Shown here in pieces: positions 23,063 to 34,147 of a stretch of DNA of 64,000 bases. The translations under genes were made by a program, and so were the position numbers. The DNA is taken from assembly GCA_013180625.2 (NCBI GenBank), contig SNVD02002447.1, positions 102,804 to 166,803 on the forward strand. Reading direction: 5' to 3'. This stretch comes from Boswellia sacra (taxonomy: Eukaryota; Streptophyta; Magnoliopsida; Sapindales; Burseraceae). The first letter of the stretch is position 1. Every line of letters begins with the position of its first letter. Below the pieces are notes generated by a model. That model did no database searches and had not been told where the DNA came from. It was given only the letters and a program-made list of their open reading frames with translations.

Positions 23063-23272
23063 GCATTGGATGGAGATTCAATGAATTTATTACTATTTGT
23101 TTTTCTTGTAAGATAAATATATGGTTACATTCTGACACCTTAATTTTAGCATATGAAGATTGCGTTTGCATTGGATGGAGATTCAATGAATTTATTACTA
23201 TTTGTTTTTCTTGTAAGATAAATATATGGTTACATTCTGACACCTTAATTTTAGCATATGAAGATTGCGTTT
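23063..23272. repeat. Perfect 105-bp tandem duplication
   Basis: Two back-to-back copies of a 105-bp unit starting gcattggatggagattcaat at 23063 and 23168 and ending agcatatgaagattgcgttt. I saw no mismatch between them by eye, so the duplication is recent. Confidence 0.85.
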
Positions 23273-23442
23273 TGTTACTTAACTTGTTACAATAGAAAAT
23301 ACAGTTATTTTAATCCATTAATGAAATATATTGAATCAGTTGCATTCTTATACAATTTCTTAATTTATTTTGTTGATCGGTAGTTATAATTGACTGTATA
23401 ATATTGAGTATTGTGAGCTTAAAAATGGTGTTCCAGTAATAG

Positions 23443-23444
<2 letters not shown>

Positions 23445-23478
<34 letters not shown>
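23445..23478. repeat. (AT)n microsatellite
   Basis: An uninterrupted AT dinucleotide run of about 16 units; no function inferred. Confidence 0.9.
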
Positions 23479-23479
<1 letters not shown>

Positions 23480-23480
<1 letters not shown>

Positions 23481-25200
23481 CATATGAAGGATATAATCGA
23501 TAATAATAATTTGTAGCATTCGACAAGTGATATATATAAATACATCTCTAAAATGCTATAGAACTCATTTAGTATCATATTTCAAAAGCTACAATATATT
23601 TGGGTACAGTTTTTTCATTGGTTTTGAAGGATAATTTATAACATATAACAAGGCGTTCTCATTTTGCAATTGGTTGTGTGCTGTTTTTTATAAAATATTT
23701 CTTCAGTCCCTATGATCTGTAATAATAAAATAACAAAATAAACTTTTTTATGGATAAACCTTCATTAAGCCTTATTTTACAGACACCTAGATATTGAAAT
23801 ACGCACCCTCAAGTTAATGTTCACTTATTAAAGTGACTTCTGTTTTAATGTTATTAATTAAGGCTAGTGGAGACGTCTGATGATATGGAAATAATGGCCT
23901 TCCCTCTTTGCTATTGCAGTCAACTGCAGTATAAATTCAAGTGTAAATGGGAAAAGAAGATTAATTACCCCGTGACCCCGTGTCGAATCAATTATTAAGG
24001 CCATTTTCCCAAACGAGAGAGAATCTTTGTCTCCTAACCATATCACTCAAACTCTCATCACTTCTCCAATCTGAACAACCATGATCGGTAGACCCACATG
24101 TCCATCGTGTGGGGACATTAAAGTAAAAAGTTCTTCTGTTCTTCTTTCATTTCTTTGTTTACTGTTGTGTTCTATATCTCAGCTGGAGTGTTTAAGGAGC
24201 AATTACAAACTGAGTTGAAAAGATTGTATTAAAAGCTTTATGGAGGAAAGTGGATTTCAAGTTTTTTAGGGGATGTTCTTTTAAAAGAAGGTTCTATGTA
24301 TTGCATTCTTTGTAGCAAAGATCTAGAGAGTTGAAGACATTATTAGAAACAAGACTGATCATGAGTATAGTAGAGAGGTAGTTCCTAATAAATTTGTGCT
24401 AGTCTTTTTCTTCCATAAACACATCCTTCCCAACATGTATAAACATCATCACCCATATGATTGTGAATAATTGACTCAATTAATGGCTCTCTCGTCTTTC
24501 CCTAAATGTCTCTTAGTTGAAAAATAACTATCACTTTATGAACTATTTGAAATCCATTTTTAGTGTCAATGTCAAGAGATCTTAAAAAATTGGAGAGTAT
24601 GGTGATGATTAATTGTAATATAATTTATAATCTAACTAGGTGCATAACCAGAAATTTTATTTGGGTGCGCTAAAATTCTTACTGATGTTTATATACATGA
24701 AAGAAAATTCCTACTAACTTCTATTTAAAAAAAAAAATCTATAAATACATGAAATGTGCAAGGCAAACGAAATATATATATTAATTTTTATTTAACTATT
24801 AAATGCAAAAATTTGGAGAGAAATAGAAAATAATAATTGAAAGCTCAAATTCAATAAATTGAATTTAGATGATTACATTTTATAATAAAATAGTACGAAG
24901 ATGATAAAGATCATATGAACAAATTAAAAAATTTCTTTTAAATATAGTATAAGATGTGAATAAAACTTTTCTATATATATTTTTTTAAAAGTTTAAATAG
25001 GCTATAAATAAAATATTTGTTTTGAACCAAGGTTATAAGTGTTAAAATTTAAACTTTTATTTATATAAAAATAAAAATTTTCTCCAAGTTTGGCTGGGCT
25101 CCAGGCAAGTTTTGCTTCCACCACTGCAAATTGCCCATCTTCTATGACACGGTGCGCTAAGTTATATGAGGACAAATTAACGTTAACATGCTTTTGAACT
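23480..25200. other. AT-rich DNA upstream of the RLP gene
   Basis: No gene recognised. The last part (25130-25200, including cttctatgacacggtgcgct) is shared with 29815-29840 and marks the conserved RLP upstream region. Confidence 0.4.
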
Positions 25201-25409
25201 ACTTTATTGACTGCATATTAAAATGCTAAAATCCTAGATGACGAAATGATAGCTTTTGAATGATCAAAATCTGCTTTAGAAAACCTAAGGGAAGCAAAAG
25301 AGAGTCATTGTTTAATACTCATTAACTTTAGTCATTCAACAGGGCACATAATTTAGCTTGGGATGTATATATAGGAGATATTTGGTTTTCACTTCTCATC
25401 AACAATCAT
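25201..25409 (+). promoter_or_regulatory. Putative promoter of the RLP gene
   Basis: A TATATATA box at 25366-25373 would place transcription start around 25395-25405. That leaves almost no leader before the first ATG (25410) and about 40 nt before the second (25440). A TTGACT W-box-like site at 25207-25212 could bind WRKY factors, common for defence genes, though one such site is weak evidence. The stretch gagagtcattgtttaatac (25300-25318) recurs near 29875 upstream of a lost RLP copy. Confidence 0.45.
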
Positions 25410-27926
25410 ATGCAGGTTTTTCAGTCTAAGAAAAGGACGATGTTGGGTTCACGGTGGCACCTTTGCTTGTTCTTGTTCTTGCATTTTCAAGCTACTCTTT
25501 CATCGACTTTCAACTTGTCCTCTTCTCTTTCACTGAAGAAATTTTGCTCCCTTCAAGAAAGCTTTGCCTTACTCCATTTCAAGAACTCCCTTCCTGTTGG
25601 TGAAGGTGGCTGTGATTCTCCTGATGAAACCAACTCCTGGAAGGAGAATAGCGATTGCTGCTCATGGGATGGGGTCACTTGTGATACCTTCACTGGCCAT
25701 GTTATTGGCCTTGACCTTCGTTCCAGTTGCCTTTCAGGCACTATCCATGACAACAGCAGCCTCTTCCTCCTCCATCATCTTCAGACGCTCAATCTTGCTG
25801 ATAATTATTTTTCAGGGCAGATTCCAGATGTTTTTGGAAATCTCAGCAAATTAACTGAACTATCTCTTTCGAATAATACGTTCAGTGGCCATATTCCATC
25901 ATCAGCATTCAACCTCACACGAATTCGCTCCTTGGACTTTTCTTTCAACAAATTTGAGGGTCAATTCCCTTCCCAAGTAAGTGGGCTTTCAGATCTAACT
26001 GTGTTGGACTTATCTTATAATTTCTTAAGCGGTGAAATACCACTCTGGTTATTTACTTTGCCATCTTTGCATTCTTTAAACCTTAACAACAACAAACTCA
26101 CAGGTCCATTTCCAAATATTATGTTTCTAAATTTGAAGCTCACTCGGCTTGACGTTTCCTCAAACAACTTGAGTGACATGTTGAAGTCAGACCTGTTGTC
26201 AAATCTGAAAAACCTTGAAATCATTGACCTTTCATATAACAGCCACTTGTCATTAACACCACATGGCAATACCAACTTTACCTTGCCAGAGCTTCGAGAG
26301 TTCAGGTTCTGTTTCTGCAACTTAACCCAATTCCCAAGTTTCTTAGGAAATGCAGAGAATTTGCAAGTTTTAGAACTTTCCAACAACAAAATTTCTGGCC
26401 AAATTTCAGTAAAGGAGTTTGGATTGTGGTCAAATTTGAGCCACCTGAATCTCTCTCATAACTTTTTAACAAGTTTTGAGCAAATTCCTTCAAGAATACC
26501 ACTACAAGTTCTTGACCTTGCTTCCAACTTGTTGCAAGGACCTCCTTTTGATCTACCAACTGACCTTGTTTTCTTTTCGGCTTCAAACAATAAATTGACT
26601 GGAGAGATACCTTCATCATTTTGCAATTTGAGCTCCATTCAATGTCTTATTTTGTCTAATAATAGCTTCAGTGCAACAATTCCACAATGTCTTGGAATGG
26701 ACAACTCTGTTCTCTCATTCTTGGATCTGGGAATGAACAACTTACATGGCAACATCCCTCAAACACTTGCAGTGAGCTCAATTCGATATCTTAATCTTAA
26801 TGGAAATAGGTTGGTAGGACCATTACCACCTTCTTTTGTTAATTGTAGTGAATTGGAAGTTCTAGATGTCGGGAATAATATGATTAATGATACATTTCCC
26901 CACTGGCTCGCATCTCTTCCAAATTTGCAAGTTCTTATCTTGAGAGCTAATAGATTTCATGGTCCAATTGGCAATTCCAACACAGGAAATCCCTTCGATA
27001 AGTTGCACGTACTTGACCTCTCCCACAATCAATTCACTGGTCTCTTACCAAAAGGATATCTTGAAAATTTTAAGTCTATGGCGGATTGGCCATATGATGA
27101 TGGGGAACCAAGTTATATGCAGGGAGGTCCATGCTCTAATCCATACGGTCGAAGTTTTAACCGGCGAAGGCTAATCTCTAATCCATATACTGAGCAAAGG
27201 CAGGGAGCAGTCTCTGTGCCACCTGGTCGTTCATATTGTTCAGCATTAGAAATTTATGAGTTTCCATATTATTCAATGGTTGTGACAATGAAAGGAGTTG
27301 ACATTAAAATGGAACGAATTTTAACAAGGTTCACAACCATAGATTTTTCTAATAATCTATTTCAAGGAGGAATTCCTGAAGAACTCGGAAAGCTTATTTC
27401 ACTCAAAGTGCTCAACTTTTCTCAAAATAAGCTTATTGGTGAAATTCCATCATCACTAGAAAATTTGACACAACTTGAATCGTTAGATCTCTCCTTAAAC
27501 AATCTCATTGGTGAGATTCCAATCCAATTGGCAAGTTTGACATTTCTTGCTGTGTTAAACCTTTCATACAATAACCTTGTGGGACGTATACCTCAAGGGA
27601 AACAATTTGACACATTTCCAAAAGACTCTTTTATTGGAAACTTGGGGCTTTGTGGGTTACCTTTGTCAAAAGAATGTGGTAACAAGAAGGGACAAGAACC
27701 ACCTAGGCCAACAATAATATTCCCTGAGAAAGATGATACATTGAGTTGGTTTGATTGGAAATTTGTTGTGATGGGTTATGGATGTGGATTGGTGATTGGT
27801 GTCTCTATAGGTTACATTGTTTTTGTAACAAGAAGACCACAATGGTTTGTGAGAATGGTTGAAAGGCAGCTATCAACAAAGGTGAGAAGTTTCGGCAGAC
27901 AACGCAGAGTAAGAAGAAACTGGTAA
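25410..27926 (+). CDS. Leucine-rich-repeat receptor-like protein (RLP), Cf-9 type
   Basis: Single-exon ORF of 838 codons for a cell-surface LRR receptor-like protein, the class that includes tomato Cf-9. These proteins recognise extracellular ligands and signal through co-receptor kinases because they lack their own kinase. Visible parts: signal peptide (about residues 11-31); N-terminal LRR cap with the paired cysteines of SDCCSWDGVTCDTFTGHVIG; many extracellular LRRs of the plant type LxxLxLxxNxLxGxIP (about 85-555); a non-LRR island (about 556-632) containing a repeated SNPY; four more LRRs; an acidic juxtamembrane stretch (EKDDTLSWFDW); one membrane segment (about 785-805, with GYGCGLVIGVSIGY); and a short basic tail. 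The length fits the family. The second Met (codon 11, 25440) is the likelier start. It sits directly before the hydrophobic signal, lies farther from the TATA box, and aligns with the ATG of the RLP pseudogene at 38213. No disabling mutation is seen. Confidence 0.93.
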   Translation: MQVFQSKKRTMLGSRWHLCLFLFLHFQATLSSTFNLSSSLSLKKFCSLQESFALLHFKNSLPVGEGGCDSPDETNSWKENSDCCSWDGVTCDTFTGHVIGLDLRSSCLSGTIHDNSSLFLLHHLQTLNLADNYFSGQIPDVFGNLSKLTELSLSNNTFSGHIPSSAFNLTRIRSLDFSFNKFEGQFPSQVSGLSDLTVLDLSYNFLSGEIPLWLFTLPSLHSLNLNNNKLTGPFPNIMFLNLKLTRLDVSSNNLSDMLKSDLLSNLKNLEIIDLSYNSHLSLTPHGNTNFTLPELREFRFCFCNLTQFPSFLGNAENLQVLELSNNKISGQISVKEFGLWSNLSHLNLSHNFLTSFEQIPSRIPLQVLDLASNLLQGPPFDLPTDLVFFSASNNKLTGEIPSSFCNLSSIQCLILSNNSFSATIPQCLGMDNSVLSFLDLGMNNLHGNIPQTLAVSSIRYLNLNGNRLVGPLPPSFVNCSELEVLDVGNNMINDTFPHWLASLPNLQVLILRANRFHGPIGNSNTGNPFDKLHVLDLSHNQFTGLLPKGYLENFKSMADWPYDDGEPSYMQGGPCSNPYGRSFNRRRLISNPYTEQRQGAVSVPPGRSYCSALEIYEFPYYSMVVTMKGVDIKMERILTRFTTIDFSNNLFQGGIPEELGKLISLKVLNFSQNKLIGEIPSSLENLTQLESLDLSLNNLIGEIPIQLASLTFLAVLNLSYNNLVGRIPQGKQFDTFPKDSFIGNLGLCGLPLSKECGNKKGQEPPRPTIIFPEKDDTLSWFDWKFVVMGYGCGLVIGVSIGYIVFVTRRPQWFVRMVERQLSTKVRSFGRQRRVRRNW

Positions 27927-28008
27927 GCTTAAATTTCACACCTACAAAGATATGTTAAATACTGAATTGTCGGTCAAACTTAGCTTTTTAAATTGTTTTC
28001 CGTTTCAG
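27923..28008 (+). other. Probable intron spanning the RLP stop codon
   Basis: A donor GTAAGC begins at the last base of the TGG codon before the stop, and an acceptor (ttttccgtttcag) ends at 28008. If spliced, AAC-TG joins to A and gives TGA, so the protein ends one residue earlier. Either way translation stops here. The 3' UTR would continue past 28009. Confidence 0.5.
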
Positions 28009-29790
28009 ATTTTTTAGAATTGATGGCACGAGATATTGCAACAATTGCAAATGCTAGCAAGGAATGCTATATTTGTGGAATTTTCATTGAGGCTCAGCTT
28101 TTATTTTTATTTAGTTCATCTTTTCAAAGTTTATAAGATATTAATCGAAGTTTTCAAAGCTATGTTAATCGAAGGTTGCCCTGTTATGTTTGTATTCTTT
28201 TAACATGGAAGTTTATATGATATTAAGAGTTTGATAGTTGGCATAATCTGTGGATGGTCCTCTTCTTACAACTGCCATGTTTCGTGCGCTAGTGATATAT
28301 TTATTATGTTATATGTATATTAACCTCATTGCCTTCTCAGTCTAATAATTTATATTATGTTCTTCCTAAACATATGTAGTTACAGGTTAGTGGGATGTCT
28401 AAGCATGCTACTATGCTTCAGTTTGATTCATTTTTAAAGTGAATGACAATCAAATCAATAATAATAATAATTTTGTTATTATTATTATCTTTGCTTCAAG
28501 TCTGAATCAATGCTGAGTGTTGTACCTGTTTTATGCTGGTGCCATTTTATGATCTTTTGCCTGGCTCTCGATTATATATATATTCAGGGTGGTAGATTTT
28601 GTTTCCTAATTTAATTGCCTTTATATTTGCTCTCTTTAATATTGATCATATAAGGATAAAATTAATTAGCTTCACGGAGTCCTATAAATTTCAATTTTTT
28701 TTAGATACACATATATTCACGTCTTAATTTCATTACAAGAGCATCTAAAATGGAATTCAATTCAAAATTCATCATTTGCAACTCCAAAGAGAGAGTCTCG
28801 ATTTTGAGATTGCTTAGGAGTAAAAGGACTCGTATACACCATTCATGAGTTGAACAAAGTAACTAAAATAGAACGTAACTGATCTGATTTTACCATTGCG
28901 ACATACTTTAATTTGAAACTAAATAAAATTGAAAGAGGGAACACTCTATTACGGTAATCTAACAGCATTCATCTGCTAATTCTATGCAAATCATGCCTTA
29001 TTGTTTTTATACAACCCAACAAAAATTCTTAATGGAAATCAGGAGATTATGCATGTTGTTGAATTTGATCTTAGGTATGTCACTACAATGGGCTTGAAAG
29101 AGAGAGAATTGGGCTGATTGGTTCTGTTTTGGGAACAAAATGAATTTTTTTTGGTGGTTTGCAAAATCCCAGAGGTGTATTAATGCGATTCATTTTGTTT
29201 GTAAAGTTGTTGATAAAAAATATCATCATAAGATTAGGGCTGGAAATGGGGCATATTGATAGCAAATGGACCCATTTTAGCAAGTGCCTCAATATTGTTT
29301 CAAATTATTGTTCATAATTCATTTTGTATTTGGACAAACTGCTTTATTTGCTGCATGGTTTTTGCTAAATTTTGATTTCGTTACAGGTCTAGCATTAGCA
29401 GCTTTGTTTAGTGTTGTACTTAAGGGATTTTATTTTTATTTTTTTTTCAAAGGTTGATTTAAATTAGAATTTTTAAGTAATTGAGGGATTTGTTTGCGTA
29501 AGGTGATGTTATGACTTATGAGAGTTTAGGATAATGTTCTCTCAAGATTTTTTTTTTTTTTTTAAACTATGTAAGAATTATTTTGAAAGGTATCTGAAAG
29601 GGAAAGCCCAATGCAAAACAGAAACAAGATGGGAACTTGACCAAACTTTATGACACATTGGGTAGCTATGAAACTTGATCATCCTTTTTTTTTTCTTAAA
29701 TCTTTTTGACAGTTGGTTGACATAATGGCTCTTTCAACTATTTTAATTTTTAATTTTTGGTTTTAGATTTGATGTATACTAGTTAAATCT
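28009..29790. other. RLP 3' flank, no gene recognised
   Basis: AT-rich. Contains a short self-complementary run (aataataataat ... ttattattatta) near 28459-28487. No coding similarity seen. Confidence 0.4.
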
Positions 29791-29915
29791 TCTTGGCCAA
29801 TGGTGCTCCTTCCTTCTATTACACGGTGCATAGTACGAAAAAATATAAATAAGAAATGAAAGAGACAAAATGTGAGTCATTGTTTAATGCTTAATTGTGT
29901 TTAGTGGGAGACATG
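29791..29915 (+). repeat. Relic of an RLP upstream region
   Basis: The pieces cttctattacacggtgcata (29814) and gtgagtcattgtttaatgct (29872) match the RLP upstream sequence at 25139 and 25299 in the same order and similar spacing. This points to an ancient tandem duplication of an RLP gene, of which the coding start may be the pseudogene now at 38213. Confidence 0.5.
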
Positions 29916-30789
29916 TAAACAAGAAAGAAAAGAAGGTTTTGTAAATCCAAAAGACCCGGCTCTTTGAAGGTAATTTTTTTTGACTTGTTTAACTTTAAGG
30001 AATCAAATCTAATTTAAACCAAGAGCAAGAAAAAGAGATCGAGAATCGTTTTTTAAAGATGAATTTTGTAAATGTTTCTTCTTTCAAAAGTTGCTTTACA
30101 ATTGTCACTAGAATTATACATTTTCCAGCTTGGCAAGTAGCGCTCCGTTTACATGCATCCATTACACGGGCCATGGTTTATCTGGTTTTGGACTGGTCTA
30201 CTGATGGCATATCAAAAATTTTGAATTGTGCTACCTCTTGAGGAATCAAAGTCCAATTCAAATTAATCAAATTAAACAAAGAAAAGAAGTAATTTTATAA
30301 TGCTTAATTTTGCTGTTTGAACGAGTTAATTATGTTGTTTCAATACAACGGCAGGTTCTTTCCTAGTCTTTTCCATTAAAATAAGAGTCTATATAATACT
30401 GTTGTTTTCTGAAAGATCAGTACAAAATGCGGGAAACTGTGTCCAAAAGATCAGTCTCTGTATGCAGCAGTAAGAGGGTAGGAAATTGTCATGATATTTC
30501 TCCGAATAACAGGATCTCTTTCTTTTTTCCATTGATGGAACCGGTTAGTCAATATTGCCTGCATTGACTTCACAGTAAAGGATACTGGAGATCTATGAAG
30601 CCTATGTTGCCAAAGGGTTGGGAGCTAAATTATTAATTCACAGAGTATTCCACGCCTAATTTCACATAAGGTTTTGATTAAACATGTCATTTCCATCATC
30701 TAATTTCATATATAATTAAATGCTAATTAGACTTGTAACTTCAAGAACAAATAAATATAGGTTAGGTGATCTCAGATTCTTGTATGATT

Positions 30790-31503
30790 GATAAATATTT
30801 ATATACAGTTTTACTTGCAGAGTAGACCTAATTCTGACCTTAATACTGTAAAAAATGGCTCAACTTGTGTAGTGCAGACATCAAAGTGGTGCAGGAGCGC
30901 ATATGGTGTTGCGTCGGAGCGCAAGAGTGCAGCATCAAACATAGTAGGCAAAGACTTTGCACAGACACGCACAGGTGCACAAGTTCTGGATCTAGGGTAG
31001 GCAGAGACTTTGCATAGGCGCGTAAAGTGAGATGTGCAAGTGCATGAGATTTCGTCTGGAAGTGTGTCAAGTTAGAGATATTGCACTAGAGAGCAACTTC
31101 GACTTTCCTGTTTTTAAAAGGAGACTTGGCACTTAGTCACTGACTTAGATGTATCCTTGGAGTATAAAAGGGGATGTGTTATTCCATTGTAAGTAGTGAG
31201 AGAAGAGATATAAAAATAAAGAGAGGGAGTTTAGAGAAATTGTGGGTTTCTTGAGAGAAAAGTTAACCTCATTTCTTCTAATTTTGCCTTGTAAATCTCC
31301 TTGTACTCTCTTGATTTTCGTTATAATAGATTGCTCATCACCAGCAACTAGATGTAGGATCACTTTTGTGGTCTGGACAAATATAAATCATTGTGTTCTA
31401 TTATTTTCTTTTATTTTTTTTTCCTTGGATCTATGCTTAAAAATCATACATTAATTCCATATTAAGTTACTTGCGAGTGTGTGCACCTCTAATCTTCACA
31501 ACA
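30790..31503 (+). mobile_element. Probable solo Copia LTR
   Basis: Shows LTR-like order: GC-richer U3, a TATA box in gtataaaaggggatg (about 31161), then attccattgtaagtagtgagagaa and, near the end, gatgtaggatcacttttgtggtctgg, a pattern common in Copia R/U5 regions, ending cttcacaaca at 31503. No primer site or gag follows, so it is probably a solo LTR. The start is uncertain and no target duplication was confirmed. Confidence 0.4.
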
Positions 31504-32144
31504 AGTACAAATGTTTATAACAGTTTTATTGCAAAGCAGAGTACTTATAAAAACAAAATATCATTTTGTGTGGGGATCTTTTACAATGAGTTGCATTTAT
31601 TTGGCAATGCTATGCATGACTCCATTTTTAATAAATATATCACTCCCTCATGGTGTATAAATATGTATTTTGTCATTTGATAAATTGCGTATTTGACGTA
31701 GTCAAGCTATTTCTCATTTTCTTTTAACATAATTTATCTTCACTTCTCACATCTTTAACTCAATTAAAAAACAGAACGACTTACTTAATTACAACAAAAA
31801 CCTAGAATAATGCTTCACATATAAATTTCTATAAAAAATAACATGTAAAAACAGATGTGGAATAATGTGATTATATACAGTAGTCAAAATATATACAAAT
31901 TTAAACAAGTTGAATTATATATCTTGAAAACAATGTGTGGAATACTTCACTCAAATTACCAACATGCATTTTCGTCATTTCCACAAGTTCGAGGAAATTT
32001 GCAAAAAGCACTAGGTGGCCTTTGTTAACGCGGTTGATTTATTCTTTACTGCATATAAAACTTCCTTTTTATAAATAGGTAGATATGTCAACTTAGCATT
32101 CTAACTCTGTTGGCAACTATATGCAACTTTTCATAGGGAAGATG

Positions 32145-34122
32145 TGTTAGCCCTAAAGCTACATGATAATTTTGATGATAATAGTACACATTGAATCATT
32201 GAGATTTACTAACATGTTTATTGATGTGCAAGAGTAAGATCATTAAAATAATTATAAAATCAAGAACAGGCTTATTAAAATGAATTGTTGAAGCTAAGGA
32301 GAAGGCTACATGTCAAAGCCACCAAAGTTTAAGAACAAGGTTTGACTCAAGGAATGTGACACATGCGCAATGGTCAATCAATTGGTCATATCTTTCTCTA
32401 TAAATTTCCAAATGATGTGATTCTTGAGCCTTTGGAAAGCTTACTCAATTATAACGTTTTATATGTTTTAAAGTAATTCAAATTTCAAGTGCAAGGTTGT
32501 CCAAATCATCATGCAAGTTAAAAGACAAATAGAAGCAGCTGACATGAGCACCGAATACTCTTTTGGACATATCTTGAGCTAGAAATATCCAAATCACTTG
32601 ATTCTTGCTGCATTGGTAAGATGATTTAATGAAGCACATTTCATATTTTTTGAAGAAATTCAAATGTCTAATGGAAGGCCGACATAATTGACATGTAATT
32701 CGGTGGATTGACACAAGGAAGAAAAATCAACTCACATGAGCACCGAATGGTCTTTTATCCATATCTTGAGCTAGAGATATCCAAATGACTTGATTCTTAT
32801 AGCATTGGAAATATAATTTAATAAATCACATTTCATATGTTTTGAAGAAATTGAAATTTCAAATGGAAGACCGACATAATTGCTGTGCAAGTCGGTGGAC
32901 TGACACAAGGAACAAAAATCAAGTCACATGAGCAACGAATGGTTTTTTGTCTATATCTTGAGCTAGATATATCCGAATAACTGGATTCTTGATGAGTTGG
33001 AAAGCTTATTCAATTATGAAGATCTTTTATGTTTTGCAGATTTTCAAATTTCAAACGGAACATTGACATAAATGGCAGAGAAAATTTTGGTTTTTATGGT
33101 AGGCAGAAAATTTGGAGTTGGTGTCTTCACTTGATTAAGTTCATCTAATATGCCTATAAAAGGAGCCATTCTCCCATGCATTCAAGAAGAGAAGAATCCA
33201 TCAAGCCACATATAAGAGAAATATCAAGTTTAGAGAGCTTTCATATTCTTTATCTACTCTTCGAAGAGAGTTGTACCTTTATTGTAAACAATTATCTTTG
33301 TTCTTGTATTGTGGTGAGAGTGAGATCTTCTTGTAAAGGATAAAAGCTATCCTTGAGATAACTCGTGGTGTGGTTTTATCAAGAGTTGAAAGAAGTTACC
33401 TTGGTGAGGTTGTTCATAAAAAAGAACTCTTGGTGTAGTGTTATTAAGAGTTGAAGGAAGTTGCCTTGGTGAGGTTGTTCATCAAGAAGAACTCTTGGTG
33501 TGGTGTTATCAAGAGTTGAAGGAAGTTGCCTTGGTGAGATTGTTCATCAAGAAGGACTCTTGGTGTGGTGTTATCAAAGGTTAAAGGAAGTTGCCTTGGT
33601 GAGGTTGTTCACCAAGAAAAACTCTTGGTTTGGTGTTATCAAGGGTTGAAGGAAGTTACCTTGGTGAGGTTGTTCATCAAGAAAAACTCTTGTTGTGGTG
33701 TTGTCAAGGATTGAAGGAAGTTGCCTTGGTGAGGTTGTTCATCAAGAAGAACTCTTTTATCAAGGGTTGAAGGAAAAAGTCTTGGTGAGGTTGTTCATCA
33801 AGCAAGTTGTAAGGAATTCTACAACTTAGCGGAAAGCCTAGCTTGTGGAGCTAGGAGCCCGTGGACGTAGACAAGGTTTGCCGAACCACGTAAATTGAGT
33901 TTGCACTCACTCTATCCCTATCCTCTTTATATTTACTTGTACTTGTGATTGTTCTTTATTGCTATTCTCTTGATTGCATCCTATTTTCATCTTCTTTACT
34001 TTTATTCTCAAAGAAAGAGTGAAATAATTTTGATATTTCACAAAAAGTTTTCTAAATCCGATTTTATAAGTAAAAACCCAATTCACCGCCCCCCCTCTTG
34101 GGTTGCCATACCTGGGTCAACA
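32145..34122 (+). repeat. 5' LTR of the Sirevirus-type element
   Basis: 1978 bp, starting tgttagccctaaagctacat and ending gggtcaaca. It contains about three 192-bp tandem units (32542, 32734, 32926; acatgagcaccgaatggtc / tatcttgagctaga) and about seven 65-bp minisatellite units (33361-33800; aactcttggtgtggtgttat). U5 carries gtggacgtagacaaggtttg. Confidence 0.9.
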
Positions 34123-34124
34123 AG

Positions 34125-34136
34125 TGGTATCAGAGC
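34125..34136 (+). other. Primer-binding site (initiator Met tRNA)
   Basis: tggtatcagagc, two bases after the 5' LTR, is complementary to the 3' end of plant initiator methionine tRNA, the usual Copia primer. Confidence 0.92.
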
Positions 34137-34147
34137 AAAATTGCTCT

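Noticed and set aside
25553..26638. Open frames antisense or in other frames within the RLP gene
   Set aside because: Shadows of the strongly biased LRR coding sequence.
33361..33814. Regular short repeats that could be mistaken for a CRISPR-like array
   Set aside because: The units are contiguous without unique spacers, lie in an LTR and the DNA is eukaryotic; this is a minisatellite.
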